64,000 nt of DNA from Sipunculus nudus (GCA_026874595.1 CM049306.1:58908019-58972018), one strand, 5' to 3'; shown: positions 10,992-24,060, counted from the first letter of the stretch. Notes: a model not told the origin generated them from the letters alone. Program-made: numbers and translations.

Positions 10992-11012
10992 CCTCAATAA
11001 TAAATCAATAAT
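10907..11012. repeat. AAT/ATT microsatellite with self-complementary halves
   Basis: A run of AAT triplets (10,907-10,934) is followed by ATT triplets (about 10,936-10,990), broken by 'taatatt', then by more AATAA. The two polarities can pair into a long AU hairpin. The poly-isoleucine/asparagine ORFs on both strands here are artefacts. Confidence 0.9.
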
Positions 11013-13590
11013 AACTTTATTAATAATACGAATATCATTAATATCAAAACTACTGAAAAACACAACCCCTAGCAAATTTATATATTTTTTTTTTACAAAA
11101 TTAAAACTTAAATCAATTTTATTTTAATTTTAATTAATTTATAATTTAATCTGTGCTACAAATTTTAACCACAATTTAACGTAAAAATATACACAATACA
11201 ATTGCTTTCTCTATCAAACGAACACAAAACGTTGCATTTATCGACTACAAAACCTCAATAAAATAACTGATAACAATAATACATCAAAGGTAACCATTTT
11301 TTACATTGTTTTATAGTTACTCTTCTTGTTATTATTTTTATAATAACAATCATAATTAAAATATATATAAAAAATGAAAGGTTCCTTTTTTATTTATGGT
11401 TCATATGAAGTACTATATAGTGGTAATTATTTTTCATATACTAGTGGAAACCCAGGCAAGGTGTTGGACAAGACATCAATCATTTATTTTGAATAATACT
11501 ACATTAATTATATAAAATATGAAAGTTTTTGGTGGGAAGTGCATTATTGCCCTGTTTCAAATAAGGATTGGCATTAAGATGTGAATAGTGATTAATCGGC
11601 AGGGATTTGATGTTATTTCTAATATTTATTGGTCCGGGGGCAGTTTAGACTATGTTTTTTTATAAGCCATGCAAATTATGAAGCAGTTAAGAATGGAACA
11701 CATTTTGATAAGTGGACAATGTTTTCCTCAGTGTCAGTTGGTAACAAAAACATTATATCCTGTATAAAGTCGTTCAAGTTTGATTGCAGTTTTTTACATC
11801 ACTTTTTAGTACTTCTGACACTCCTAATACATGTATAGGCCTATGACGAGCACCAAATGTTTGCAAATTTGCAAGATTATGATATACATATAAAAAAATT
11901 TAAACCTATGTGGCACTATTAAATTTTCTTTTAGAGAGGAGACTGAATTAACAGTTGAGTATTCTTGTTTATTCGGTAGCATTAGTTTTAGGGGAGACTG
12001 CACCATTTAGCGTATTTTCATGTAAGTTATAGGCTACTGTTATAACTCATGGAATTTTTTTCACTTAAATTGAACATATTTAAAGTCGTATAAGCTATAT
12101 TGAAGAAGTCTTCTAAGATGTTTAAACTTCTTTATCATTTCTGTCCTACAAAGTTATATTCACAAGAGACATCTCTGATAGAACTGACCAAATATGATCT
12201 GTTGCAGTAAATAGGCTTGTGCCTTTTATTTCAATGGGTTAAGTGTAGCATAATTTATTGGGATAATAAAGTTACTGTGGACCATGACAGAGTGTCTTTT
12301 ATTTTGATACTGATCAAAGATACGTTGATTCTATTATATAGGTAAACTGCGCTGATTATATGGCTGGCAGTCAAGCTGGGCTGTGCTTCTTGCCTTACGG
12401 CCCAGTGGGCATGCATCAGTTGTTTGCAAACATCGGAAGTGTCTATAGGCCTTAGACCATTCTTTCTCCCTATTACACTTCCCCCATGAAGTAGTCCTGC
12501 TGAGAGGATACCAACGCGGGGTTCGTAATACTCAGAAATATTTACCTTCCATCGGAAAAGCATGAATCTAGCGGAAAGGCATGAATCTAGTTTGCCTTTC
12601 CTAGGGAAAGTTGCTTTTCCGCTATAGATGCATCCTATCATCATATAAAAATTTCCCTTCCGTTTTGGCCTTTTTTTAGGAACGATTAATCTGTGTTGTT
12701 ATAGTTAGCGTCCTAATGGCGACACCCGCTTGACCCGGCAATCCCTCATGTTGTCCGCTATAACGTTATACTGCCCTGACTGCTCGATAGCGTATTTCCT
12801 GAAAAAAAAATAAGAATTATGTCGGCGTTAAGATTGATACTCAGCTCTATATTATGGGTCCGCTGCGATACAAATCACGGAGTTCATCAGGGATTTGAAG
12901 CCATAATAGCGCGGGGTACCAGGTTAGCTTTAGTTTCCAAGTTACCATTATGTAAGGGAACATCTCAAATTCACCTTTCCAACGGATTGGTACAAAATGA
13001 AAAATATCTTTCCGTGCATGTTTTGCTTGTCTGAGACAGGAAGAAGGCGTTATTACGACCTCTGCAACGAGTATGGTTGAAGGAAATGTTAATTTGTACA
13101 CTGCAAAATAAAATCATATCTTCTATCAATATATATTTAACATAATTGGAAACAAACATATAATTTTATAAAAACAGCAATGTTATTTGTAGATTTATAC
13201 TGGTTTGGTAATATTCGTTTATATATTTATATATACACATACATAAATTTATGTTTATACACACATTCAAGCACATAAACACACACACATATATATACAT
13301 ATACACATACTCATACTTACATATTTATAAGCATTTCAAAATTATATTCTACAGTAAATTCTCCAATAAATAAAAATTTCTTCAAAAGCATGGAGTAGGT
13401 TACCCCACTTCTGTATATTATAATACATTTTTCAGTCACCATTAATTCAAATCCTTCTAATTTCTTAAGATGTGATATGTATGCAATAAAAGAGGGAATG
13501 TCACCAGGTTCTCTATTTTTAAATTTCATATTAACTAGTATGTAGCAATATTAACAAATTTATTATTCTGTCTTTGTCACACCCTGTGTA
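11013..13590. other. AT-rich intergenic DNA
   Basis: No gene is recognised. A minus-strand frame at 12,255-12,644 (129 codons) has no family that I can name. A TA/CA-rich microsatellite occupies about 13,200-13,325 ('cacacacacatatatatac'). Confidence 0.5.
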
Positions 13591-13597
13591 TATGTTA

Positions 13598-13737
13598 CAG
13601 TTAATGTGTTAAATGAGTCAATTTGTAAATTGCCTGAAATTTTCAGTCGACTTATAAATTGCCTGATTCACTCAGACACTTTATAAAATTAATAAAATGT
13701 TCAGGCTTAAAAGTCAGTTTATTTGACACATTGACTG
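13598..13737 (+). mobile_element. Small inverted-repeat element, copy 1 (~140 bp)
   Basis: Bounded by CAGTTAATGTGT and the reverse-complementary ACACATTGACTG. The interior repeats 'aaattgcctgaaa' and its complement, so most of it can fold on itself. A second copy in opposite orientation lies at 15,085-15,242. The shared 'tgtatatgttacag' immediately outside hints that the true end lies a little further out. Confidence 0.65.
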
Positions 13738-15080
13738 CAATGTAAAAAGAATGAAATACTTTTGTTATAAGGTTTCAAATAATTAAAATGACATTTCATT
13801 TATTTCATATACCTTATTCTTACAAAACATTAATACATTTTATATCATATTATTGTACAATTTAACAATTTATTTGATCAAAAGCGTCCGTCTGGCTTTA
13901 TTCTATAGTTCTTGCAGAAATAATTATGTTATCATATGAAACGTAAATATTATATTATCTCAGGAGCTCAATTTCCTTATGCACTTTTGGAGCGGGTGTG
14001 GGCGGGGTGACTCCCTCCCCCAATGCGGGAAAATTGTCACATTTTTCTTTTAAAATTTCAGCAATTTTGTTGAAATTTCGGTGTAAAATCTCTAGGAATA
14101 TTCTCGCCGCAGAAACCAACAACATATTAAATTGTTTGACCTAAAAATACCTATAAGGCACCAAACGTCCCCTGAAAAACTCCCCTCTCTCATACCCTTT
14201 GATCCGCCGCTGGTTATTTCACAATAAAACTTCAAGTTCTTGTTTAAATTCTCGAAATCTGCATGGATCATTTAATTTGTGCTTTAATAATTGGGTCCCA
14301 TGCACATGTTACGGAAAAGCGTGAATTATGCCATATAATCAGTCATTGTGTTAAGTTAGCTATTTCCGGAAGATTACCCTCTTTTAAAATTTAAGGAAAT
14401 TGATACACATATTTGTAAATAACTATTTTTATTGCAAAATGACATTCTTTTATTAGTCAATATTCGGGGGTGGGGCTGGTGGTGGTAGTATAGAATATAA
14501 GCTAAGCCCCCCCCCCCTCCACCCCGTTCCCAACCAAATTGTTCTTCTTAACTGTCTTATTAACAGTTGACTATACTCAACACTACCAGCCATCACAGTT
14601 TGGATCTAATCAAAGAACGTAGATGGCAAACACATTAAAACTAACAAAAACAGTTGGTACAATTCTGTTTAACCCTGCCCTTTGTAACTCACTTAGCGTA
14701 TCTTAATCATGTATTTGATATTACCAGCATATATTACTGTGGTTATCCTTCAACATTCTACAATTTTCTTTTTCATTTCACATGTTATTGTACATTTTAA
14801 TGTTTTTTAATGATTTATTTAATCAAAAGCTTCTTATGACTATATTCTCGTTCTTACATAAGCAATGATGTAGCCATATGAGTTGTAAAATATAATATCC
14901 ATATTTCATTATGTGATAATAGTCTGCATATTTCAACTATATGATTCTAATAACCCCTCACCAGTCTCACAAGTACTCTTCATTTATAGCCTAAAAAGAA
15001 GAAACAGGCATAAAATTTACTTAAAAGTAGCTGGTTATTTCACAATAATGAGATATGTGAAACAAAAGACTATTCATATC
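13738..15080. other. Intergenic stretch, no gene recognised
   Basis: AT-rich sequence with poly-C and poly-G tracts near 14,465 and 14,508. No coding exon or RNA gene can be supported. Confidence 0.5.
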
Positions 15081-15084
15081 GATT

Positions 15085-15242
15085 CAGTCAACGTGTCAAT
15101 TAAACTGATTGATTTTTCAGTCAATTTGTAAAGTGCCTGAAAAATTCAGTCATTTTATGAAGTGCCTAAGTGAATCTGGCATTTGTAAATTGACTGATAA
15201 TTTCAGGCAATTTACAAATTTACTGATTTTACACATTGACTG
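15085..15242 (-). mobile_element. Small inverted-repeat element, copy 2 (~158 bp)
   Basis: Reverse complement of the 13,598-13,737 element. Its ends are CAGTCAACGTGT and ACACATTGACTG, with the same internal 'gtaaattgcctga' motifs. It abuts the LINE-tail remnant that begins about 40 bp downstream. Confidence 0.65.
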
Positions 15243-15278
15243 TAACATATACAAGAAACCGAGCCAGTACAGGCATGT

Positions 15279-15662
15279 TTATTCCAGCGTGTTTTGCCCA
15301 CTGACTATATTCTGTCTATAAAGTGATTTAGCTACGTAGCAATCATAGAATAAATGTACGACTGATTCTGTTTTCTTGTTATTATATGAAAACATGTTGG
15401 TATCAATTATTTTCTTCCTGTACAGCTTTTTATTCACAGAAAATATATTTTGGATTATACTAAACCGAAATTGCCTCAGAATCATGTCCAGAGTGGTACT
15501 GTATATTTGATCAATTTCATCTTTCCAGCAAAATACTGGAGGTAAGCTTTCCTCTAGTTTTATTTTATTAGCGGGCTCACTTGTATAGCCATTTATAATC
15601 ATATTATACACCTTATGGTTATTCACTTTTCCTAAGTCTTGATTTTCATAACAAGATAACAA
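15279..15662 (-). pseudogene. LINE reverse transcriptase C-terminal (zf-RVT-like) remnant
   Basis: This 127-codon frame resembles the zinc-binding region that ends many LINE polymerases. A 'LRQFRFSIIQNIF' segment (the usual LRxFQYKxLxxxL pattern) is followed by 'NKKLYRKKIIDTN' and 'ESVVHLFYDCYV', which corresponds to the HLFxxC box. The expected preceding CxxC pair is missing (the position reads 'MFSYNNKKTE'), so it would not bind zinc. No polymerase domain is recognisable upstream on this strand. Clade assignment is not possible from so short a piece. Confidence 0.5.
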
Positions 15663-15744
15663 ATGTCTTGAACCTAATTATCACCCATGTTTCCTAATGT
15701 TATGAATTTTCCCCATATGTCATCAAAATCTGTTTTACTGTCTT

Positions 15745-17045
15745 CAATGTACATGTATATGTACTGAAATATTTAAGAAAACTCAAGGATTAAGGGATCC
15801 ATTTCTATGAAGTATGTATGCCCAGAGCCACTAGCTGCTCTATAATTGGGGGACAGTATTGGCTGACAACATTTCACACCTTACATTTTACAAAGATATG
15901 GTCAGTAGTCAGGTTAATCTTGTTAAGTAATGCTATGCTAATTAGCCGAGGAGGGGGAAGGGTGTGTTACTTCCATGGAGATATAATTAGATTCTCCATG
16001 GAACTACAGAGGGAGTCCAGCTTTTATCCAGGAGGTGTACAAAGAGATAGATATCAAAAGAGCATGGCTTCTTTGTTGCATCCAGTGATTACACAGAGAT
16101 AGATATCAAAAGAGCATGGCCTCTTTGTTGCATCCAGTGATTACACAGAGATAGATATCAAAAGAGCATGGCTTCTTTGTTGCATCCAGTGATTACCCAT
16201 GCAGAGTTCTAAACCAGCCACTGGTCTTTGGCAGATCCATGAGGAGAACACCTCAGGCTTTGTGAGTTATGTAAAGCTATATCCAGCCGGTGACAAAACC
16301 AGATGCATCTCCTTTAGTGGCTAATATCAGGTCACTCTGGGACATGTTATTTAATATATGAGACTGGACCCATGTATAAGCCTACAGTACTCAAAGGTAA
16401 ACAAACAGCATTATGGCCCGGTACATGTGTACAACATCATGTCCAGTGGGGACAGCAAACTGTCTAAAAAATTAGAGAATTAAGATTTCACCAGCTCAAC
16501 ACGTTTATATACAGTAAACTCTCTCCAGAAAATGGAATAATCGAAGGAACATGAACAGATAAAGGTGATCACTGTTACTACAACCATATTTTTGGCTCGC
16601 AGACAACCTAGATTTAATCATGTAGCCCGCCCTGCTCCGCATATGCCAGTTTTTAAACCCGGACCCACCCCCACCCTGCAGTTAAAATTTCTTTGAGCCA
16701 CCTGCGATATCCTGAAATCAAGACCTATGTTAATAAAGGGCAACAAGCATTTGGAATGATATAAATCATTTCTAGTTATTCTCCAGATTTTTTATCTATC
16801 TCATATCTTGATGAGACTAACTACTGCATCTGTATACTCTGTAAGTTTTCTGTTCTTTTATTCATTCGTATAAAAGTTACACTATACAATTCTTGTGATG
16901 CCTTTTAACAATATTAAGGTTTGTAATCGTGGCTGTAATCATGATGACTTTTTGAAGTAATCATAAAGTAATATCAATCATAATCGATTACATGAACTTA
17001 ATTTGGTAATCGTGATTGTAATCGTAATCGCATATATTGCATATA
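15745..17045 (+). repeat. Long inverted repeat, left arm
   Basis: About 1.3 kb whose reverse complement is found at about 20,275-21,540. Landmarks present in both arms are 'agtatgtatgcccagagcca', 'gctaattagccgagg', 'ctccatggaactacaga' and 'cttgatgagactaactactg'. Long identical blocks with scattered substitutions suggest high but not perfect identity. The inner end carries TAATCG-type repeats and 'accccatgtc'. The matching ORFs (15,818-16,102 here and the minus-strand one at 21,177-21,374) simply reflect the duplicated sequence. Confidence 0.85.
16043..16198 (+). repeat. 52-bp tandem triplication inside left arm
   Basis: Three units of exactly 52 bp start at 16,043, 16,095 and 16,147 ('agagatagatatcaaaagag...catccagtgattac'). 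The right arm has the same short array, so the triplication predates the arm duplication or has been homogenised. Confidence 0.85.
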
Positions 17046-18960
17046 TCAAGTAATAACCCCATGTCACGTGTAAAGTCAGATGAGACTGACATCGTCAGTG
17101 ATTTCAGAACCTTAACCCCCACCTTTAATTTTTACCTTTCATGACAATTGTTTTGATAGGATTTTCACACATTATTTTAAGCCTATAACCTTCCATAAAT
17201 AAGCTCTTAGTTTGCAAAGTTTGGTTATAAACCATTTGTTATATGTTACTTATACTTAGGACCATATAATAACAACCTTCAAAATGAAAAAAGAAATATA
17301 TACATGAAAGATATGGGATGAAGTAATTTTGTCTAAGACAGAAGATATAAGTAATTCGAACTTTGTTTTTTATTTGTTTTTTTTACTTCTTTTTCACACC
17401 TTCAGGGAATGAAGCACCTATCTTTCACAAAATTCAAGAAACAAAATTATATATATATATATATATTTTTAATTCTCAGAAATCAGTCTTGAATTCACAA
17501 AAGTTCAGTCTATACGTAATATGGCGGTCAAAGCCATTCGTCACATGCAGAAAAACACCGTATAGGCTGACAACTGCATACTGGACGATGCAATGTACAT
17601 CTGTGACTGTTCTTTGATGGCATTTCTAGATCCGGATGTGCTGGATCCACACCAGAATCTTAGAAGTTCTTTATTGGCTCATAACTCAATCACTGTACAA
17701 ATATATTACAATTAAAGGGGCCCAATCACCTATAATGCATGTTGAATAAACATGGAAAATTGCGTCTCATCTTTGAAAAAAAATTCGTACTTAAAAATTT
17801 TGCCCTGAAACCTCTGGCTTACTCCTGTACACGAGTGTTAAAAACATGGACCGGGCACGATCACAGGCGTCAACATAAACAGAGGGCATGGGACTGCGTT
17901 CATCGGAGGGCCACAACACTTGGGGGGAGTGGGGTGATTACATTGACCACCCCCTTCCCCCTTGCCATCCAGTTGGGGGGGGGGGAGGGGGCATATATTC
18001 CTCCCGCCCCCTATTGAGCACTTCCCAGTTGTGGATCTGTAGCATACCTACATAGCCGCAGGTCCCTGTCTTCATTTATATGGCGGACGGGACGCAAACA
18101 ACGGTCTGCGCAGCACTTGTTCTGAGTAGGCTACTTCTGACACTGTGTGCTGGGTGTGCTGTGTTGGGTGCCTGTCCCAACGCATGTGTTTCATCGTTAC
18201 TGCTTTTCGCCCGAAGGCGATCCACCTAGCTGAAATGTAATACATGCATCCCTCAGGCTGAAACAGGCTTTTAACACACAGGGTCACATAGTTAAAATTG
18301 AGGTTTATAGGGGACTTTCCTCGGTATGTTTAATGAATTTCCACTCCGGAAATGAATTGACTGAAATATTATAATCATTAAAAGGCCTGAAATCATCCTG
18401 TGTTCTTTCCATAAATACACACTTTTACACTTTCCTGAGCAAGAAGACCTACTATATAGGTCAACTGCATGGATTCCTATTGTGTATTCCTTGTGTATGT
18501 TGATTTTCCACCGTTAAAAGACTTTGATAAAGGTGTTAATAAGAATTGATTATTTTGTAAAGGAAACAATATCAATCCTTCACCAGGTTTATACAGAAAT
18601 TAAATTCTTAAATCAAATTGCGCGAAGCGTCAAATATCGTATTTCACATTGATTTAAGATAAGATATAGTTTAATTAATGCTATATATATGTTATAAAAT
18701 CATCACATACAATAGTATTAGGCTTGATTGGTTTGCTTAAACAAAGACATTAAACGAGAACATTATAAAATAAAATTGTGCATGAAAAAAAGACATGTGG
18801 CTAAAAAATTTGACTTGGTTATTGTGCTGCAAGTGATATATTCAATTGCCGAACGCCCGACGCGTATGTACTGATATGAGTTCTTTTGGAGGCCCCTGAT
18901 AGCGACCAATAGCGAACCCCTGATTTCTTTTTTTTTTTTTTGACAAATAATGATGACCAT
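17046..18960. other. Spacer between arms, part without recognised gene
   Basis: Contains a short (AT)n tract near 17,450, G-rich runs at 17,970-17,990 and several short frames with no domain. I see no supported gene until the LINE remnant begins. Confidence 0.5.
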
Positions 18961-18964
18961 GGTC

Positions 18965-20260
18965 TTTTATAAAATCGTTTACTTTCTTCAACAATGGTGT
19001 TTGAGATATCGAGTCAACAGTGGGTAAATGAACACCCAATGATCCTCTCAGCTGTTCTAACTACCCTCACAAGACGGTTCCTTTCCTCGACAGGTATACT
19101 ACCTTCCCATAGAGTGAATGACAACGTCAGTAAACACTCAATTACCGCCCAATAAAACTTTAGTAGGATCGGTCGGCTAACCCCGAAATCGTTTAGGTTC
19201 ATTAGAATAAATGTTTTTGTGCCTTCTTTACGCATTAATAAACATTTGCGGCCCACTTCAAATCAGAAGATATATAAATTCCTAAAAATTTTAACCAGTG
19301 AACGATTTCAACCTCTACTTTTACGTATAAAGTCAATAATCATCTCCAAATTATTTTCAGAGCACCACGAAGTCAGTTTTAATTTCATTTCGGTAAACAC
19401 TTCCGTTATTTCCCTGGATGAGCCTGGCCAGGAACTGTTGTGTCATCTGCGAATTTTACAATGAGGCAGTCATCTGAAGTAGAGACACAGTCATGGGTGA
19501 ATAGAGAGAAATGTTTTGGTGAAAGCACACACACTTTGGGTGCACCAGTGTTTAAGACAACTTCTTCGGAAGTAATGATACCAATCTTAACCACTTGAGG
19601 CCGATTTGTTAATAGGTCTAAGATCTAGTTATACACATTTTAATAATGAGACCTATTTCTAATAATTTTCCGATTAATTTATGGGGAAGGATGGTGTCAA
19701 AGGCTGAGCTGAAATCAATGAATAAAACCCTTGCTAGGTAGATTCTCGTAAGTCAAGATGTTTTAAAATACGGTAAAGTGTGAATGATACAGCGTTATCT
19801 GCTGAGCGGTTACTACGATAGGCGAATGAAAAGGATGATAAGTTTCTGAAAAACATTTTTTGAGATAATTTAAATCCAGTCACTCAAAACTTTTGGCAAA
19901 TACAAAAAGTCAGTGCAACAGGACGATAGTCAATCAAACATGAGTTTTTTTCCGGAACAGGAATAACAACTGATCGTTTAAAGAGCTCTGGCACTGTTCA
20001 CGATCGCAAAGACCAGTTAAAAAGAAGAACGAGACACCAGATATATTTCATCGGCACAAGTTCTTACCAGCCGCCGCGTGATACCGTCAGGACCAGCCGT
20101 CTTGCGCATGTTTAAGCAGGCAAGAATTCTCTTGGTATCTAAAGTTTCAATATCAAATGGAGGCCGACCGTCTCAGGATGTTTCCTCAGAGAGGGTTTCA
20201 GTCTGATCAAAGCAAGCATCAAATTTGTTTAGTTCATCAGGAAGATTCGGATCGTCTGAA
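18965..20260 (-). pseudogene. Non-LTR retrotransposon (LINE) reverse transcriptase, decayed
   Basis: Read on the minus strand, fragments of a LINE polymerase appear in the correct order. 'KTAGPDGI' lies near 20,100 (the AGPDG box), then 'NTGAPKVCVLSPKHFSLFT' near 19,540 (canonical GxPQGxVLSP, with Q/G damaged). The catalytic 'FADDTT' is near 19,430, a 'LKFLGIYISSDLKW' segment near 19,270, and 'EERNRLVRVVRTAERIIG' near 19,060. The pieces lie in different frames with many stops, so the copy is dead. The order and the FADDTT box resemble CR1/L2/Rex-type elements. The endonuclease is not visible. It sits between the two arms of a long inverted repeat. Confidence 0.75.
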
Positions 20261-20274
20261 ATAGGTACTCATCA

Positions 20275-21540
20275 GACATGCATGGGGTGATTACTTGATA
20301 CATGTAATCGATGACGATTACGATTACTTTATGATTAGTTCAAAAAGTTATCATGATTAGAGCCACGATTGCAAACCTTAAAATTATAAAAAACGCATCA
20401 CCAGAATTGTATACTATATCCTTTATACAAATGCATCAAAGAACAGAAAACTTACAGAGTATAAAGATGCAGTAGTTAGTCTCATCAAGATATGAGAAAA
20501 AGTCTGAAGAATAACTAGAAATAATTTGTATCATTTCAAATGCTTGTTGCACTTTATAAACAAAAATCTTGATTTCAGGATTTCGCAGGGTGGGTAAAAA
20601 AGTTTCTAGTGCAGGGTAGGGGCGGGTCCTGGTTAAAAACTGGCATATGCGGAGCAGGGCGGGCTACATGATTAAATCTAGGTTGTCTGCGAGCCAAAAA
20701 TATGGTTGTAGTAACAGTGATCACCTTTACTTGTTCATGTTCCTTCGTTAATTCCATTTTCTGGAGACAGTTTACTGTATATAAACATGTTGAGCTGGTG
20801 AAATCTTGATTCTCTAATTTTTATACAGATTCGTGTTTGCTGTCCCCTCTGGACATGATGTTGTACACATGTACATGTTCACCTTTTAGTGCTGTAGGCT
20901 TATACTTAAGTCCAGTCTCATATATTAAATAACATGGCCCAGTGTGACCTGATATTAGTCACTACAGGGAATGCATCTGACTTTGTCACCGGATGGATAT
21001 AGCTTTACATAACCAGCAAAGCCAGGGGTGTTCTCCTCATGGATCTGCCAAAGACCAGTGGCTGGTTTAGAACTCTGCATGGGTAATCACTTGTTGCAAC
21101 AAAGAAGCCATGCTCTTTTGATATCTATCTCTGTGTAATCACTGGATGCAACAAAGAGGCCATGCTCTTTTGATATCTATCTCTGGGTAATCACTGGATG
21201 CAACAAAGAGGCCATGCTCTTTTGATATCTATCTCTGGGTAATCCTCCTGGATAAGAGCTGGACTCCCTCTGTAGTTCCATGGAGAATCTAATTCTGTCT
21301 CCATGGAAGTACCACACCCTTCCCCCTCCTCGGCTAATTAGCATAGCATTACTTAACAGGAATAACCTGACCACTGACCATATCTTTGTAAAATGTCAGG
21401 TGTGAAATATTCTTAGCCAATACTGTCCTCCAGCTAGAGCAGCTAGTGGCTCTGGGCATACATACTTAATAGAAACGGATCCCTTTATCCTTGAGTTTTG
21501 TTTTCTATTTCAGTATATGCATATACATGGAAGACAGAGT
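20275..21540 (-). repeat. Long inverted repeat, right arm
   Basis: Reverse complement of 15,745-17,045, with the 52-bp triplication also present. The inner edge begins 'cagacatgcatggggtgatt' (20,274-20,293), a variant of the CAGACATGGGGTAATCG end seen again, complemented, at about 22,217-22,232. Confidence 0.85.
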
Positions 21541-21544
21541 TGCG

Positions 21545-22095
21545 TCTGTTTATTTTCCACATTAAAATTTTAAAAGTGACCGTTTAAGGTATGATAAGGT
21601 ATGATATGTTGTTTTTTTCATTTAAGCCATGTTAGCTTCTGAACATATATTAGTTTGTGTGGTCAAGATGTACAAAGATATCTGTTTATGCTCATATACT
21701 AATGAGGTGATTTGCTCAGGAGGTAACTGGCAAATGAATATTACCTGGCTTACTATAACTTCTCTTTTTTGCAGTATCGATTACACAAGTAGGTAAAGCT
21801 AAGAGCTATTATAGTGAGCACTTCACCATGGTCTTTAATAAAGTTAAGATGACCATACTAAATATGATATAAATTAAATTTAAAATGTTGATTCTATTTA
21901 TTCCTCTCTTATTTCATCTCAAAATGCTTACACAAACAAAACACCTAGCTTCCATTACATACATATACTACCTACAATTCTGATGTTATGGTTGTGAGGA
22001 GTTAAACAGCTGCATACTTTACTCTTCATGATATATTTTATCAACTGTAACTGTTTAAAATTGGAAAATACAAAAGTAATCAATTTAATCATATC
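21545..22095. other. Intergenic, no gene recognised
   Basis: No coding exon, RNA gene or array is visible. Confidence 0.5.
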
Positions 22096-22099
22096 TAAT

Positions 22100-22232
22100 T
22101 ATCATGAGTTATTGATTACGATTACAATTACGTTCCTTTTAAAATAAATGTAACCGATTACGATTACGATTACTAAAAAATTAATCGATTGTAATTGATT
22201 ACGATTACTGATTACGATTACCCCATGTCTGG
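22100..22232 (-). repeat. TAATCG-rich repeat end
   Basis: Dense runs of 'gattacgattac' and its complement end in 'accccatgtctgg'. The same composition and terminus occur at both inner edges of the long inverted repeat (about 16,980-17,060 and 20,275-20,340). All three are therefore ends of one repeat family. Confidence 0.7.
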
Positions 22233-22235
22233 TAC

Positions 22236-24060
22236 TCCGTTTGGTTTTGTACGGTACAATTGCGTTTATGCGCTGCCACAGCTGCCTGGAACCTTGCATT
22301 AAATCATTTCTTTCTCATTTTTACAACTACCTTTATATCTATATTAGGCCTACATATAAAGAGCTGTGAATGGTATAGAAACGGCTTTATAGGTTGCTTT
22401 CTTGCACAATAACACTACAAATAGCGACTCGTGAAACTGAATACATGAGGGTTATGCCTTAGGAGTGAGACGTATCACGACGAACTCCTGCATAAATCTC
22501 AGAAAAGTTTATTAAAGGCTTTATTTCTTCAGCATACAACATTAACTGTCATGGAAAAAACAAAAAGAAGTGCATCTTAGAAAAATATGGACACTTACTG
22601 TCAGAAAAGACAGGAAACGGTGAGAAAAGTAAACAAACAGAGACAGGTACTCAACAAACTATGGCGGCCAAATGAACTTAGACATTTACTTTTCAAAATT
22701 TGGAAACCAAAATGAGACCAGTCACTGAAGAATGTAAAGATGCTTTGGCGAAAAAAAAAAGTACTGGAAGGTCAGGTGATTGTTATAAAGACTCAAACAC
22801 ATAATCACAGGAATATATATATATATATATAGCAGAAGCTGAATTACTGGGGACTGAAAGCACAGTAAGGAAATTCTAAGCAAGGAAAGTAGCGGAGATG
22901 GTTCATAGGTCAAATTCCAGATATGGAAAACACTAGACATTTAATATTCAGGTGTCACTCCAGGGCATAACATAACAATCGCTGATTGGTCATGTGTGCA
23001 TCGACCAGTGACATAATAAATGTGTTTTGGGGCACCTTGTACCGAATACAATGTTCATCAATGTAAAGCTCCATTTTCGCTCACGGCTTTTTTTTTCTCT
23101 TTTTGCTCATTTTAGAACAAGTCGACTTGAGAGCATGGTCAGCAATAAGGCACAAAAAAATACAGCGTGTGTAGTGTCGACTATAGCATGCTCATATATA
23201 AGGTCAAAATCTTGGACTGGGCTTTTTAACCCCGGGCTTAGAGAATCGACTCGTCATTTGTTTTGACAGTGGAGTTCCATATGAGCAGCTGTTCACTGTT
23301 ATGGAACCTAATATTAACAACAGATCACATAGTCGTGACGAGCACAAATTTTGATATGGAGATAAAAAAATCAGATTCTGCAGCACTAGGCAGCGTGAAA
23401 TGTCTAGGGGAATGAATAAAAAAGTCAGTGGTTCTTTGTCAACAAACAATGATAATTTATTCTTAAAATAACCCTTACATTACAATACACCAAACCAATA
23501 CAATTACACAGTATAACAACTGTATTACAGTTAATCAATACAATTACACAGTATAATAAATAAAGTGTACAGTACCTGGTTACCACCACTGTCATAGCGA
23601 CAACAAGTCCTTTAAAACGAATAATCCAGATGAATAGTTCACATAAATCTTCTCAGAGAATAATAGTCCAATTCAATCACAAAATCAATCTATTGTAATC
23701 CAGGAGTGAAGTACCTGTAATAATCCCGAAAGCAAATTGGGGAAAGACCGCACTAAATCCGCATAGAGTTCGTAGAATCCCTGACACTACTGCAATTATC
23801 GGATAGGTCCAAAACTGACTCACACTCTGCCGTGTCCGCTGGAATATAATTTCTCCCTCCTCCCCCCTCTCTGGGTTCTAAACACAGCTATTTATAACTT
23901 TTTCATCCGAAAATTCAAGAAATGGTAAACTCCATAGAACAATACACATGTTACAGGAAACATTTAGAACAAAGAACGCTGTGTCTCTACACGCCAGGGT
24001 TCGCACGTGGGCCGGCCCTGCTCGCGCTCAACGCTAACGCTACACAGACACATGCAAAAC
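22236..24060. other. Intergenic with short local duplications
   Basis: A 'caatacaattacacagtata' block occurs twice near 23,500 and 23,536, and a (TA)n tract lies at 22,813-22,830. From 23,990 to 24,060 the sequence becomes markedly GC-rich just before a TATA box. No coding exon is supported. Confidence 0.5.

Noticed and set aside
10863-11127. ORFs on both strands rich in isoleucine/asparagine
   Set aside because: Translation of an AAT/ATT microsatellite.
12255-12644. 129-codon minus-strand ORF as a gene
   Set aside because: No domain or splice signals that I can support.
15818-21374. Conserved peptide encoded on both strands (15,818-16,102 and 21,177-21,374), suggesting a gene family
   Set aside because: The shared reading frame follows from the long inverted repeat. 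It has no domain, and part of it is a 52-bp tandem repeat.
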